A DNA stretch of 64,000 nucleotides from Tragulus kanchil (GCA_022376925.1 JAIOJX010000026.1:202406400-202470399); one strand, 5' to 3'. Shown: positions 34,800 through 47,421, counted from the first letter of the stretch. Numbers and translations: made by a program. The notes: generated by a model not told the origin, from the letters alone.

Positions 34800-35479
34800 C
34801 AAGCAATCTGTTTTGGTTGGTATACGGCAAAAAGGTGAGAATCTGGTGGTAATGGTACTTGGGCCCGAGCATGGAGAGATTCCAGGTAAAGGCTAAACAC
34901 AATGACTTGGCCCTTATTCAGTAGAAAATAAAAAAAGCATTGAAGGTACTAAGCAAGGAAGTAATGTAATCAACGCTATGTTTTAGGAAGAAGACATTAG
35001 CAGGAAGGTGTACCTTAGGTTAGAAGAGGCAAAAGAGAAAGGGAAATGAGTAGGCTGCTGTGATGGTGTTTAATCACCACTTAACCTGTGACTCTTGGTT
35101 TCCTAGAGAACATTCCCTATGGGACTGAGGAGAGAAGATGTTCTACTGAGCTCATTGTCTGCTGACCACAGTTCTTATTTCAGTCGACAGTGTTTCCCTA
35201 ATACTAAGTTTACTGCAGACAAACCTAGAATTCAAATTCCTTGTTTTCATATCCTCTGAATTTTTGTTTTGTGTTAGTGGATTTATTAGCCAAAGAACCC
35301 ACTAAAATTAAAAATTTCTGTTTCACATTTTTTTGGAAATTCTTTCCTACTTTTTGATTAATTAGGATTAGTTTCTTTTATATTAGAATATCTGCCCTGT
35401 ATTTCTTTATGAAATGTAAGTACTTTACCTTATTTAACCTTGGACATGGGCAAATGATTTAACACTTTTTATTGTCTTT
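34800..35479. other. Single-copy sequence
   Basis: No recognised repeat or gene. Some of 34900-35060 resembles an old MIR-adjacent repeat but is too decayed to assign. Confidence 0.45.
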
Positions 35480-37729
35480 TGGCACTTGCTGGAGGGTTGA
35501 GGAATGTTCAATTACAGAAAGAAATTAAATTTTGGTCGTCATTGATTTGAGATACAAACAAGGACCATAAAATCCAAAGCTATAAGAACAATTTGATTTT
35601 AAGCAATTGGACAGTGTCGCTGCTATGTGCAATCTTCATCACACAGTCTGATCTGTCATTTGCATAGAGAATAACCCCAATTCCATCTTCCCTTTTCCCA
35701 AACAAGGGCTGATATTCAATTGACATGCATGGCAAGCCATACTGATTCTGAAGTATTGAAATAATTCTATAAAGGCTAATATAACCACTGTCCAGAGCCT
35801 TCTGAGTGTCCTTTGCCTCCAACCAACCCAGCTGCTCTTGCCTGCCCAAAAGGACTTTAACAACTCTTCACAGTCTAAAAGCAAAGGAGTGAAATTAAAC
35901 AGTAGAAGCCCTAAGAAATCCTGTCTGGGCCCTACAGACAATGTGCTCGGTGCCCCTGCTGTTCAACTAGTAAAATGCTTAGAATTATACCTACCTAAAA
36001 ACAACTTTCTTTTCCCAGGGAATTATTTTCCTTGCATCTGATTATACTAAATGAAAACATAACCAAAAAAGAGTTTACTTCATCTGGAATCTCTGCCTTT
36101 CAGTTCTGCCTCTTACTTGGTAGATTATTACCTCAGGCTTTTTCACCTGATATGAGATGGGCTGGTGGTATTTCCTCAGGACACATCCCTAGCATCTGCA
36201 GTGCAAAAAGAAGAAAACTCTACCTCCAGTTTCAATACGAAGAAGATTGCAGAGAAGGATTCTGATTGGTTCCAATTAGGTCACGTGTCAACTTGGACCA
36301 ATCACCATGGCCAGAGGTGGGAGGTCTTACAGTTCCATTTGCTGGAATGCTGTATATGACGCTCTCCCCTTTTGAGTTTAATGAGGACCATATTAATGTA
36401 ATGCATTGAATATGTATTTCTGGGTTATATACTCTATTCTCATTTGTTTTCCCTTTAACAACAAGTCAGCTGATGATGCTCAGTATTGCTGTCCATTGGC
36501 AGATTACACCATTTCTGGAGGGTGTGGGTTCACTAAGAATAATGTCACTTGCTGGACTCTATCTGATTCTAATTCTTTCATTTTAATATTATAATTTGTT
36601 TTTCTGGCACTTGCTGGAGGGTTGAGGAATGTTCAATTACAGAAAGAAATTAAATTTTGGTCGTCATTGATTTGAGATACAAACAAGGACCATAAAATCC
36701 AAAGCTATAAGAACAATTTGATTTTAAGCAATTGGACAGTGTCGCTGCTATGTGCAATCTTCATCACACAGTCTGATCTGTCATTTGCATAGAGAATAAC
36801 CCCAATTCCATCTTCCCTTTTCCCAAACAAGGGCTGATATTCAATTGACATGCATGGCAAGCCATACTGATTCTGAAGTATTGAAATAATTCTATAAAGG
36901 CTAATATAACCACTGTCCAGAGCCTTCTGAGTGTCCTTTGCCTCCAACCAACCCAGCTGCTCTTGCCTGCCCAAAAGGACTTTAACAACTCTTCACAGTC
37001 TAAAAGCAAAGGAGTGAAATTAAACAGTAGAAGCCCTAAGAAATCCTGTCTGGGCCCTACAGACAATGTGCTCGGTGCCCCTGCTGTTCAACTAGTAAAA
37101 TGCTTAGAATTATACCTACCTAAAAACAACTTTCTTTTCCCAGGGAATTATTTTCCTTGCATCTGATTATACTAAATGAAAACATAACCAAAAAAGAGTT
37201 TACTTCATCTGGAATCTCTGCCTTTCAGTTCTGCCTCTTACTTGGTAGATTATTACCTCAGGCTTTTTCACCTGATATGAGATGGGCTGGTGGTATTTCC
37301 TCAGGACACATCCCTAGCATCTGCAGTGCAAAAAGAAGAAAACTCTACCTCCAGTTTCAATACGAAGAAGATTGCAGAGAAGGATTCTGATTGGTTCCAA
37401 TTAGGTCACGTGTCAACTTGGACCAATCACCATGGCCAGAGGTGGGAGGTCTTACAGTTCCATTTGCTGGAATGCTGTATATGACGCTCTCCCCTTTTGA
37501 GTTTAATGAGGACCATATTAATGTAATGCATTGAATATGTATTTCTGGGTTATATACTCTATTCTCATTTGTTTTCCCTTTAACAACAAGTCAGCTGATG
37601 ATGCTCAGTATTGCTGTCCATTGGCAGATTACACCATTTCTGGAGGGTGTGGGTTCACTAAGAATAATGTCACTTGCTGGACTCTATCTGATTCTAATTC
37701 TTTCATTTTAATATTATAATTTGTTTTTT
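35480..37729. repeat. Tandem duplication 11 (35480-36604 and 36605-37729)
   Basis: Exact head-to-tail junction with shared TTTTC/TGGC-like sequence, constant offset 1125. No difference was noticed in 1125 bases. The unit contains several short open frames on both strands, all shared by both copies, and a CCAAT/E-box-like cluster at 36262-36312 (copy 37387-37437). Confidence 0.95.
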
Positions 37730-38700
37730 CATGTCCCCCAAATTCGTCTATCTTGAAAAATATCTTCTACACTTACACAGGTAGATCCATAGTAATGGTC
37801 ATTTTCCTCTGTCTCAGTTGTCCTGAGGTCGCAGTGAGTTTTCAGATTTCAGAAGTTTCCTTAGGACTTTCGAACATCTGCAATGTATTCTCAATCTCTT
37901 CTCCCATCTCCCACATTTTCAGTACCTCACAGAATTCCTGAACATAGTAAGAGACTTACTAAATGTCTATTTATTAGCTTTAATTCCCTTCTTGTTTTCA
38001 GGGAACAATTAAATTTTAGCATTTTCTTTATAAAACATGAAGTGAGGAAAAAAATAGAATACTGAAATAGAAACCATTACCAATGCAGCACAGGCAGCAT
38101 TTGGAGGAAAACTGTTTTCGCATAAAATTGAAACTGACTGTAGTGTGCAGCTCCTTTCATAAGAAGATTCGAGGAAGAAGCAGGAACATCAGGGAGTAGT
38201 AATAAGCCCCCATTTTGGATGTTAATCATCTTTTCTTTCATTTAGCACTTTCAATTTAATTAAGGAATGTACACTGTTCAAATAATGAGACTTTTATTCA
38301 GTCTATATCATTGCAATTTAAATGGATTTTCTAACAACTGCCGTAAAGACTTTAAGATTATTTTAAGAGACTCATGAGGTTTATTTTTTCCTTCAGTTTA
38401 TCTCATGCAGATATTACACCATTATGGAAGAATGTGACTGGACTGAGAAGCAGGGAGGAAGTTTAGTGGATAAAACAAATGTCACTTGATCATTTAACAG
38501 ACCTGTGCTACGCACAGCACGTAGAAGTAGGGGTTCCACAATGTCCTAGCACAACCCAGTGAAGAAGTAGCCTTGAATCTGTGATGTGGTTGGAAGGGAC
38601 TCTGGGGCTTACTCACTCCAAACACTTCATTTCACAAATAAGGGCAGTGAAGTTAACTGACTTCCTCAGATGGTTGCAGAGCTCGAACGAGAATCCAGTT
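37730..38700. other. Single-copy sequence
   Basis: No recognised repeat or gene. Confidence 0.5.
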
Positions 38701-38981
38701 CCCCTTTTTTTTTTTTTTTTAAATTTTTTCTTTTTTGCCTCTAAGTCAGCATTTATTTTTCATCCATCTTTATTCTTTGGCATGTGTGGACCTTCCATTA
38801 CAGTGGCCTCTCTCGTTGCAGAGCACCGGCTTTGGGCATATGTGCTCCAGAGCGCTGACTGTTAATTGGACACACCCGCCCAGCCGCTCCGCGGCATGTG
38901 GGATCTTCCCGGGCCAAGGATAGTACTGGTGCCCCTTGCACTGCAAGGCAGACTCTTCATCCACTGGACCACCAGGGAAGC
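38701..38981 (-). mobile_element. CHR-type SINE
   Basis: Reverse strand: T-run, 'catccatctttattctttgg', 'gcggcatgtgggatcttccc', and end TGGACCACCAGGGAAGCC. A short CCAGTTC match on both sides may be the target-site duplication. Confidence 0.93.
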
Positions 38982-39090
38982 CAGTTCATTCATTTCTGTA
39001 GGAAATCATTTTTGTATTTTAAATGATTTTCTGTTCAATAAATTGTGAGAAAACCCAAATCACGTGCAAACTGACTGTTTCACTCCAGAA

Positions 39091-39290
39091 TAACAGGTGA
39101 GTCAGTGAAGAATCCATCTGCCAATGCAGGGGATGTGAATCTAAACCCTGGGTCAAGAAGATCCCCTGGAGGAAGAAATGGCAACCCACTCCAGTAATCT
39201 TGCCTGCGAAATCCATGGAGAGAGAAGCCTGGCAAGCTACAGTCCATGCAAAAGAGTCAGACACAATTTAGGGACTAAAACTACCACTAG
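39091..39290 (+). mobile_element. Bov-tA SINE, degraded
   Basis: 'gtgaagaatccatctgccaa', 'gatcccctggaggaagaaat', CCACTCCAGTAATCTTGCCT and 'agagtcagacacaattta'. The head is decayed. Confidence 0.88.
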
Positions 39291-39970
39291 ACCCAGATTA
39301 TTAAGGAATTTAACCATTGCAGGAAATAATACACCTCTGACACTATATTAGGTTCGGAGTAGGGAGGAGAGAGGAAGAAGAGGAAAAGGCTCTGAAGATG
39401 ATAGAATGACGCTCCAACAGGGGATGCAGAATAGTGCTTCCACACTGCATTACCCTCGGGGATAACCCCTCCCAGTGTCCCTCCTGCATATGCCAGGTCA
39501 CCTCCTGCCCTCCTAACCAATGCTGCAGACCTCCAAGGCACCATTCTTTTCATGCTTCGTTTACCTTTCTCCTGACCTTCACCTCAACACACAGAGAGCT
39601 TGAAAGTAAAATCTTAAAATTTTAAAAGTCACTGGTGAACATACATTTTTTAAAAAGCTCCCCTGGGTTTAGAAACACATGTAGACGATGTGCCTTCTCA
39701 AGACAGTGTTTGTTCCTCTGGTTGAGGCTGCCTTTGCCCTGATTGTGTTTTAATCCACCCAGAGTACAGTAAACGCAATCACTTCAAAGTTTGTAATCCT
39801 TAAATTTTCCCTCCTGATGAGTGAAGGATAACATTCTAGCACTCAGACTGTCAAGTCTCTGATATCTGAGGCCGTTGCCTCATTGACTTTCTAGCTCACC
39901 CCAAGGTCAGCTCTAGCCAAGCCCATCAGAACATCCTCTCTACTCAAAATCCACGCGCATCACAGCTCTG
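39291..39970. other. Single-copy sequence
   Basis: No recognised repeat. The 39434-39625 open frame has no splice support. Confidence 0.45.
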
Positions 39971-39972
39971 TC

Positions 39973-40045
39973 CTGTGTGTGTGTGCGTGTGTGTGTGTGT
40001 GTGTGCGTGTGTGTGCATGCATGTGCGCTCAGTCATGTCCTAGCT
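39973..40045 (+). repeat. (TG)n microsatellite next to a SINE remnant
   Basis: Interrupted TG repeat to about 40022, followed by GTGCGCTCAGTCATGTCC, the end of a reverse-strand Bov-tA. TG runs commonly arise from this SINE's 3' end. Confidence 0.85.
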
Positions 40046-40765
40046 GTCCCCAAAGATGACGGCTGAATTTTTACACTGTTTCACAACAGTTGATTTCCCT
40101 GTTGATTCTTAAAGACAATTCCCTTTTATTTTTTCTTCACTGCGCCTTAAACAGTATCTGGCTTTAAGCCAACAAACAAGTATTTCTTTATAACCTACTG
40201 AATGTTGGGAGCTGTGCTCTCGGGGTATAATAGTGAGCCTCTTTCCTTGGGAGCTACAGCTTAAAGTCAAGGCGGACAGGAAATAGGGAGGGGATGAGCC
40301 TAGGAAGAAGGAACACACAAAAGAAACGTAAATGTTTCATTAATGAATAAATAAGAGAAAACACTATCTTCTTCCTTGTGAAACTCACACTGTTATAGGA
40401 GAAATAGACAAGTAAAACAGAATGAATGGGTGTTCCCATCTGAACAAATAAATACCATGGTGAGTCAAGGGGTGGTGAGAAGTCAGACAAGGTCAGGCTG
40501 TTCCACATGTATGACACTTAGCAAGAGTTCCCAGATGGACAAGATGGGTCCGAGGAAAGAGTTTGGATACAACCAAAGATAGGAAACCAGTCTTTAAGAC
40601 ATCTGCAAATTAAATGACATGGTAGAGTAACTGGATGCATTAGGTGCATGATAAGAGAGGAGAATCCAGATCTTAGGGGAATTGGTATCCCAGGCCAAGG
40701 AGTTTAGGCTTTTTAGATGCACGTTCCTCAGTTTGTGTGTCCCCTGTTAGTGGGTCATGAAATCA
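40046..40765. other. Mostly single-copy sequence
   Basis: 40140-40290 resembles an old interspersed repeat ('aacctactgaatgttgggag'), unassigned. No gene. Confidence 0.4.
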
Positions 40766-40985
40766 AGTCTTCCCTGGTGGTTCAGATGGTAAAGAATCTG
40801 CCTGCAACGCAAGAGACCCATGTTGATTCCTGGGTCAGGAAGATCCCCTGGAGAAGGAACTGGCAAGCCACTCCAGTAATCTTGCCTGGAGAATTCTAGG
40901 CACAGAGCAGTCTGGCAGGCTATAGTACCCTGGCAGGTGTAGCTAAGCATCGGGCACGACTGAGCGACTATCTCTCACTCAGTCA
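40766..40985 (+). mobile_element. Bov-tA SINE
   Basis: Head 'gtcttccctggtggttcag', TAAAGAATCTGCCTGCAACG, 'gatcccctggagaaggaact', 3' end 'gggcacgactgagcgacta'. Confidence 0.94.
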
Positions 40986-41147
40986 GTCAAGTCAGTGGGT
41001 TGTAGTAAGCATGTTAAACGAATAGATTAGAAAATGTCAGTGCATTTCATGGAAAAAAAATAGATTTGGAGGGAGACCAGTTGTTTCAGTTATAGCTCTC
41101 TACATTATTATAAATGTATACACGCACAGGAGTTTCTTATTGTGTTG

Positions 41148-41296
41148 TTTTTCCTTTTTTTTTTTTTTTTCCCTTTTTTTCTTCTCTCAGACACACCCAC
41201 GGCTTGTAAGACCTCGGTTCCCCAACCAGGGACTGAACCCAGGCGTTGACAGTGAAAATGCAGAGTCCTAACCCCTAGGCCACCACGGAACTCCCT
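41148..41296 (-). mobile_element. Short CHR-type SINE
   Basis: T-run, 'cctcggttccccaaccaggg', 'tcctaacccctaggccacca', ending 'cggaactccctg'. Confidence 0.85.
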
Positions 41297-41719
41297 GTAT
41301 AGGACTTCGCTCCAGCACATCGATCCTTAGTACACAGGTTTGAAAGCCACTGCTGCCACTGATGCAGAATCACTGAAGATTTAAAGCTGGGACCAGATCA
41401 GCTTTTGCATTTGAAAAAATGACATGGTTTCAGTAAGAATGGATTCAAGGGTCAAGGCTATTTAGGGCCTGACGTTAAGAATCCAGATAAAAGACAATAA
41501 AATCACATTTCTCAGATGCAGAAAAGGATGCAGACTTGAAAGCTGCATGCTAGACTGATTTGCTGACTCATCCGTCCTTTGCACCTCCACCGTTGCTCTT
41601 CTTTGGGTCCCTCATCATTTCTTTTATAATCAAAGGCTCCTGACTCATCAGTCATTTGTGTTCTTGACCGGCTCAAATCCACCCTTCATACTGCACTGAA
41701 AGGCAGAGCCGTCCCACTC

Positions 41720-42000
41720 TCCTGCTTTAGGGACTTGAGTGGCTGCTCATCACCCCATGAGCCAACCTTCCTATCCAGCTTCAGTTCCTGCCTTTCCTCT
41801 TTGGGCTTATATTCAATACGTCCTATACAGATTCTTGTCTCTATTATTTTGGTTTCTGTCATCCTCTCTGCTAGAGGTATCCTTCCTGTTTCAATTCACC
41901 AGGCTTCCTTTAATTCAACCTTCCAGACTCAGTTTAACTATCACTTCCTCCAGGAAGCCTTCCTTGGTTTATCTCAACTGGGCCAAATATTTTCCATTTC
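41720..42000 (+). mobile_element. L2 LINE fragment
   Basis: 'ccttccagactcagtttaac' followed by 'tcacttcctccaggaagcct' is the L2 3' region signature. The 147-codon open frame at 41735-42178 lies across this L2 and the adjoining MIR, so it is not a gene. Confidence 0.7.
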
Positions 42001-42054
42001 TTTTTGCCACGGTGATTTCTATAAAACTCTCTCTTGGCTTGGAACCATAACTAT

Positions 42055-42250
42055 GACAGTCAGTATATTAATCAAGTGTTCACCCAGTGCCAGGCACCGA
42101 GCTTACTTGTGCTGTCTCATTGAGTTGTCACAAAACCCACATGAGAATAGTATTATTATCTTCATTTTGCAAGTGTAGAAACTGAGCTTTGGAAGGTTCG
42201 ATCAGTTGCCTAAGCAGTGAGGCTAGGCTTTGCAGGCAGGCAGCATGGTT
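42055..42250 (-). mobile_element. MIR SINE
   Basis: Reverse-strand MIR: 'agtgccaggcaccgagctta', 'tattattatcttcattttgc', 'gtagaaactgagctttggaa'. Confidence 0.88.
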
Positions 42251-43212
42251 CTAGAGCTCATGTTTTTAACTATTTGCTATATTAACACATGCTATGATGT
42301 GATAACCCACAAGGCTGGGGGGCGGAATCCTTTGAAATGCAAGCAACTGCACTCAAAGGTCACCCAAGCAGTTATATTTCATGTCTCCACCATCCAGCAT
42401 AATGCCAGGCAGAGAGTTGAACTTTTGTTAAAGCCATTAAATGCTACAGAGTACGCAAGCTGGGTTAAGTGCTGAGAAGGGTCCGTTGGATCTGGGAATG
42501 AGTTGTTTGGCACCTCAGTCAAAACTTGTCTTTATTGGAGTGAGACTTGTCATAGTTTTCCCTTTAATCCCAGAAAATATAAGAAGGTCCATGATATTTG
42601 TTCAATGGATAAATTGCAACAGGTTGAGGAGTAAATGAGAGGTGAGGAAATGGAGATGGAGTTTTCATGCAGCTTGTCTAAGACGGAACAGGGCTGGGGT
42701 GGTGTGTGAAAGAGGGTTTAGAACCAGGAAGCTTGTGGGTGAAAAGGTGGTCTTATGTGTGTGGTTAGTTTGAGGGCATTTTAGAGATAGTGCAAGAACA
42801 TGCTAGAAGACAGTAGCCAAGAGAAAATAAGTTAAAGAATAGGGGATTATCCGAGGAGCCAAAGTGTGGGTGGGTGGGTGGTTAGCTGTGGACAGGCCAG
42901 TCAGGTTCTTTCCAGGGGATCAACCCAGCCTCACCATGTTTCCTGAGCCTTATTTTTCAGTTAAAAAAGCAAATAGCACATACTGCTCCTTACAGATATT
43001 ACCGGAAATAATTCTCTCCTCCCTCTTTTTTGCTTTTTGTCTTTTAATTTTCTAAATCCAAGAAAGATGAATTCAAATGAAAAGCCTCAGTCCCAGAACT
43101 TAAAAGACTGAGAAAAACTTTACCTCTACTTCCCAAGAAAGACTTATGTCAGTGTATTCTGAGGTTTTTCTATTTAAAGTTTGTGGGGTGGGGTGGGTAC
43201 CTCAATGGGGAG
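42251..43212. other. Single-copy sequence
   Basis: No recognised repeat apart from a short (GGGT)n-like run at 42866-42882. No gene. Confidence 0.45.
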
Positions 43213-43342
43213 GAGGAAGAAGGGGATTTACAGAGCTGAAGTATAAGGACTGGGTTTGGTGTTGAATCCTCATCAGGCTGGAGCAGGGTGGGATGGCTGT
43301 TGGAGCAGGAGATGGAGCAGAGGGCGTTGGTAGTGGTGTAGA
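43213..43342. repeat. Left arm of a diverged inverted repeat
   Basis: Reverse complement of 44113-44236, about 85% identical overall. About 39 bases at the outer end of the pair (43213-43251) match perfectly, while the inner part is much more diverged. The family is unknown to me. Confidence 0.8.
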
Positions 43343-43781
43343 CCAGGATGGAGAGCTGTGGGCGTTCTCATTGCTGCCTCTTCCTCCTCCTCCTCCCTCC
43401 CACCTCACCACCCAGATCAGGCCTGGGGAAACACAGGGGTAGACCCTGAGAATCTAGAACAAGATGCAATTACCTTGTTCAGTGCTTAGAAGAAAGGACT
43501 GGGAAGTCCCAAGGGCAATGGCATGAAAGCATGGGGAATTCCAGCAGCCGCTCGGTCTTCTCAGGGTGTCTGCTCTGTGGAGCTGCTACCTTGTAAGGGA
43601 AACGGTTATACAGAGCATATTTATTATCTTGACTGCCTATTATTTGCAAGACCTAATGCTAGCCTCTAGGGAATTCAAAAAAAAAAAAAACCTAAGATGC
43701 TGTTTTCACCCTTATGCTCCAATTGGAAAGATGGCATAGCGTAACCACCAGTGAGCATCAAAGTCTCACATTTTTCTATTA
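43343..43781. other. Spacer of the inverted repeat
   Basis: Includes a C/T-rich stretch (43376-43410) and an A-run (43678-43690). No gene seen. Confidence 0.4.
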
Positions 43782-44118
43782 TTATTATTAAAAAATATAT
43801 TTGTTTATTTATTTTGGCTGTGCTGTAGCTTCTTCGTTGCTACTCAGGTTTTTCTCTAGTTGTGGCGCGTAGGAGCTACACTCTAGCTGTGTTGCACAGG
43901 CTTCTCATTACAGTGGCTTCTCTTGTTGTGGAGCACAGGCTCTAGGTTTGTCCTTCAGTAATTGAAGCTCCAAGGCTCCAGAGTGCAGGTTCAGCTCCTT
44001 GTGGCACACAGGTTTCGCTGCTGTGAGACGTGTGGGATGTTTTCAGACCAGGGATCGAACCTGTGTCTTCCTCATTGGCAAGCAGATTCTTTACCACTGA
44101 GTCACCAGGGAACCGCTA
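43782..44118 (-). mobile_element. CHR-1-like long tRNA SINE
   Basis: 'ttattttggctgtgctgtag', 'tttttctctagttgtggcgc', 'agggatcgaacctgtgtctt', and end 'gagtcaccagggaa'. The right arm of the inverted repeat abuts its head. Confidence 0.88.
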
Positions 44119-44236
44119 CCAACACCCTCAGCTCTATCTCCTGCTCAAGCTGCTGTCCCGCCCTGTCCCAGTCACGTGAGGATCCAACATCAAATCCAGT
44201 CCTTATACTTCAGCTCTGTAAATCCCCTTCTTCCTT
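44113..44236. repeat. Right arm of the diverged inverted repeat
   Basis: Partner of 43213-43342. Its inner end coincides with the SINE boundary. A duplicate lies at 45198-45320. Confidence 0.8.
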
Positions 44237-45023
44237 TTTTATTTTATATAAGCAATAAACACTACAGATGTTCAAAGCAAAGAAAGCTAAATGATGACCA
44301 CAGGTAGCTGAAGTGAAAAAATCAGATTAATATCACTGACCTTGTCTCATGGCAGTATTATATTTTAGAACCCTTGCGGTGAAGCAGCCCCAGGTACCCA
44401 AGTGATAGGAATTTGCCTCCAGCAGCCTTCTCCTGAATTACATTAATGTCATAACCAGTGCTGGGAGGCACCCCTCTGGAAAAGGAATACGTGTGGAAAT
44501 CTCTTTTTATAATCAATTGAATCATTCAAATAGTTCTACTAGAAAATTTGCTTGAATGTATCTGAGTTGAAAGTTATGGTGGCATCTTACAAACAGAGTC
44601 AGTTTTTTATAATAAAAAACACCCCTCCGGAAATTACCAAAGTTGTATCCAACATCAAGTTCACTTAGATTTAAAGAAAAAGACAGCTCTTCACTCCGCA
44701 AAAAACAAAAGGAATGATGCTGCCTTGTGAATTCACAGGTAAGCACCCAACACACCATAATGGTTCTGTATCAGTTGACATCATTATCAGCTAAACATAT
44801 GAAATGAAGAATACTATCTGTTTACTCTTTTACAATAGGAAAAAGGCACTAGTGGAAAATACCTCAAAGCTGGCCAATCTCTTTAGCCACATCTGGTGAT
44901 TTTTCTATTCTGAAGGATTATTGCTTGAAGAGTTTTGGGTTTTTCCCCAAATAAATCAATAAAACCAGCACAGACCAGTTAAGAAATTTGTGTATTTTGC
45001 ATACACACTGTTCAGCAAGAGTA
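44237..45023. other. Single-copy sequence inside duplication 12
   Basis: No recognised repeat or gene; repeated to 46118. Confidence 0.45.
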
Positions 45024-45203
45024 GCTCTAGGTTTGTCCTTCAGTAATTGAAGCTCCAAGGCTCCAGAGTGCAGGTTCAGCTCCTTGTGGCACACAGGTTT
45101 CGCTGCTGTGAGACGTGTGGGATGTTTTCAGACCAGGGATCGAACCTGTGTCTTCCTCATTGGCAAGCAGATTCTTTACCACTGAGTCACCAGGGAACCG
45201 CTA
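45024..45203 (-). mobile_element. CHR-1-like SINE, truncated duplicate
   Basis: Copy of the head half of 43782-44118, cut at the duplication seam, not by retrotransposition. Confidence 0.88.
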
Positions 45204-46118
45204 CCAACACCCTCAGCTCTATCTCCTGCTCAAGCTGCTGTCCCGCCCTGTCCCAGTCACGTGAGGATCCAACATCAAATCCAGTCCTTATACTTCAGCT
45301 CTGTAAATCCCCTTCTTCCTTTTTATTTTATATAAGCAATAAACACTACAGATGTTCAAAGCAAAGAAAGCTAAATGATGACCACAGGTAGCTGAAGTGA
45401 AAAAATCAGATTAATATCACTGACCTTGTCTCATGGCAGTATTATATTTTAGAACCCTTGCGGTGAAGCAGCCCCAGGTACCCAAGTGATAGGAATTTGC
45501 CTCCAGCAGCCTTCTCCTGAATTACATTAATGTCATAACCAGTGCTGGGAGGCCCCCCTCTGGAAAAGGAATACGTGTGGAAATCTCTTTTTATAATCAA
45601 TTGAATCATTCAAATAGTTCTACTAGAAAATTTGCTTGAATGTATCTGAGTTGAAAGTTATGGTGGCATCTTACAAACAGAGTCAGTTTTTTATAATAAA
45701 AAACACCCCTCCGGAAATTACCAAAGTTGTATCCAACATCAAGTTCACTTAGATTTAAAGAAAAAGACAGCTCTTCACTCCGCAAAAAACAAAAGGAATG
45801 ATGCTGCCTTGTGAATTCACAGGTAAGCACCCAACACACCATAATGGTTCTGTATCAGTTGACATCATTATCAGCTAAACATATGAAATGAAGAATACTA
45901 TCTGTTTACTCTTTTACAATAGGAAAAAGGCACTAGTGGAAAATACCTCAAAGCTGGCCAATCTCTTTAGCCACATCTGGTGATTTTTTTCTATTCTGAA
46001 GGATTATTGCTTGAAGAGTTTTGGGTTTTTTTTCCCCAAATAAATCAATAAAACCAGCACAGACCAGTTAAGAAATTTGTGTAGTATTTTGCATACACAC
46101 TGTTCAGCAAGAGTAGCT

Positions 46119-47279
46119 GGAAAGTTAAAAAAAAAAAAAAAAAGGCCTTAACTCTTTGACCCCCTGTCTGGAGAAGTAGCTGCTGATTTAAAAGTCTGGT
46201 GCAGTTTGGAGAACAGGCTTCTAGAAACCCCAAGTGACGGAGGTCTTGATTTGCCCAGAGCGAGAAGGATGTCTCACCCCAGTCTGTGTTTGTTTACAGT
46301 GTTCTCCGCAAACGGCTGTGCGGCTCTGAATAAAACCAGGCCCAGGTGGCCTAGGAGCCAGGACTGCAGCCTGTATCCGGGCATTGATTTTTCTCACACA
46401 CACAGCTGCTCCAGTTTTCCGAGAGCGATTGTGACAGGTCTCTGAGGGGCTCCCTAAGCCACTTGCTGTCAGCGACTCCCTTCAGCAGAGCAATTCATCG
46501 CCTGAAGGCACACAATGGGCGGCTTGTAGCTTGAATTCCCGCAGGGCCCAGGGCGCGGCTCTGCCCTCAGCAGTTTTGGAGGACACCCTTTTGTGTCCAA
46601 GGCCAGAGGGAGGGCCCTTGCACTCACCCCTGTCCAGCCTTTCTCTGTGGCTCAAGCACAGGTCGTCAACCGTGTCATGCATCAGGCCAATAAAAACCAC
46701 TTGGGAGACTCGAAAGCAGTGAAATGTGCAAAAGGGTGCAGACGGACAGACCCAAGCCAGGAAGAGGGCTTAGCCAGAGGAGATGCAGCCTTTCTAGACA
46801 AAGCAGGCAATTGCTGCCAGTCATGGCCCTGTTACAAAATGGATTACGATGTCTATTTTTATAATACCTTTCCACCCCGATGCCTCAGGAGAAAAGGAAT
46901 ATTTATAAACTTTCCTCTTTGCCTGCTCTGTGGAAAGAGAGGGTCCTGGTCCCTTGTCTGTGAGGCTCAGAGTGGGTTCACTTGTTGAAGGTTATTTGGA
47001 GTCAGAGACATTTCTAATGAAATGTCACCCCACCCACTCCCTGCCCCAGTGCAAGATGTTAAGACAAAACATTCACTCATGCGGAAGTCACATATTCAAT
47101 AAGTTTACTTGAAATATAAAAGATTCTAATAATGCCCCAGGAATATAACACATACATCACAAGTAGGTCCTGGCTCTTCAGTGGGTTTTTTTCCCCTGGA
47201 AGACTTCTGCAGAATATGACTATTTGTTTCAAGCCTTCAATTCATTCAACTTTGCAGCTTGAATCGTTCCACAGAAATC
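46119..47279. other. GC-richer single-copy block
   Basis: 46200-46990 has visibly more G+C and CpG than its surroundings and no recognisable repeat over about 800 bases. Overlapping open frames occur on both strands (46206-46445, 46531-46722, 46593-46988 on plus) but no consistent exon with splice sites could be fixed. It may be a conserved non-coding or regulatory element or an unrecognised exon. Confidence 0.4.
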
Positions 47280-47421
47280 CCATAAAATTAAAATTGAGCC
47301 CTCCTACCTCCAATGAGGCTAAGCATTCATCTCTGCTTTACTTTCTCCCTTATTATTTATGTATTTAAATAATGTATTTCCTTAATAAATAAATGTAGTT
47401 TCTTAGTCATATGTCAAGTTC

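Larger units (their letters stand above)
43939..46118. repeat. Tandem duplication 12 (43939-45026 and 45024-46118)
   Basis: Offset 1085 at the start, 1092 at the end. The unit starts inside the CHR-1-like SINE. Differences are mainly run lengths (T-runs near 44900 and 44945), one GTA insertion (46082) and an A/C at 44472 versus 45556. The junction shares GCT. Confidence 0.94.

Noticed and set aside
41735..42178. 147-codon open frame as a gene
   Set aside because: It lies in an L2 fragment joined to a MIR, has no splice context and no recognisable domain.
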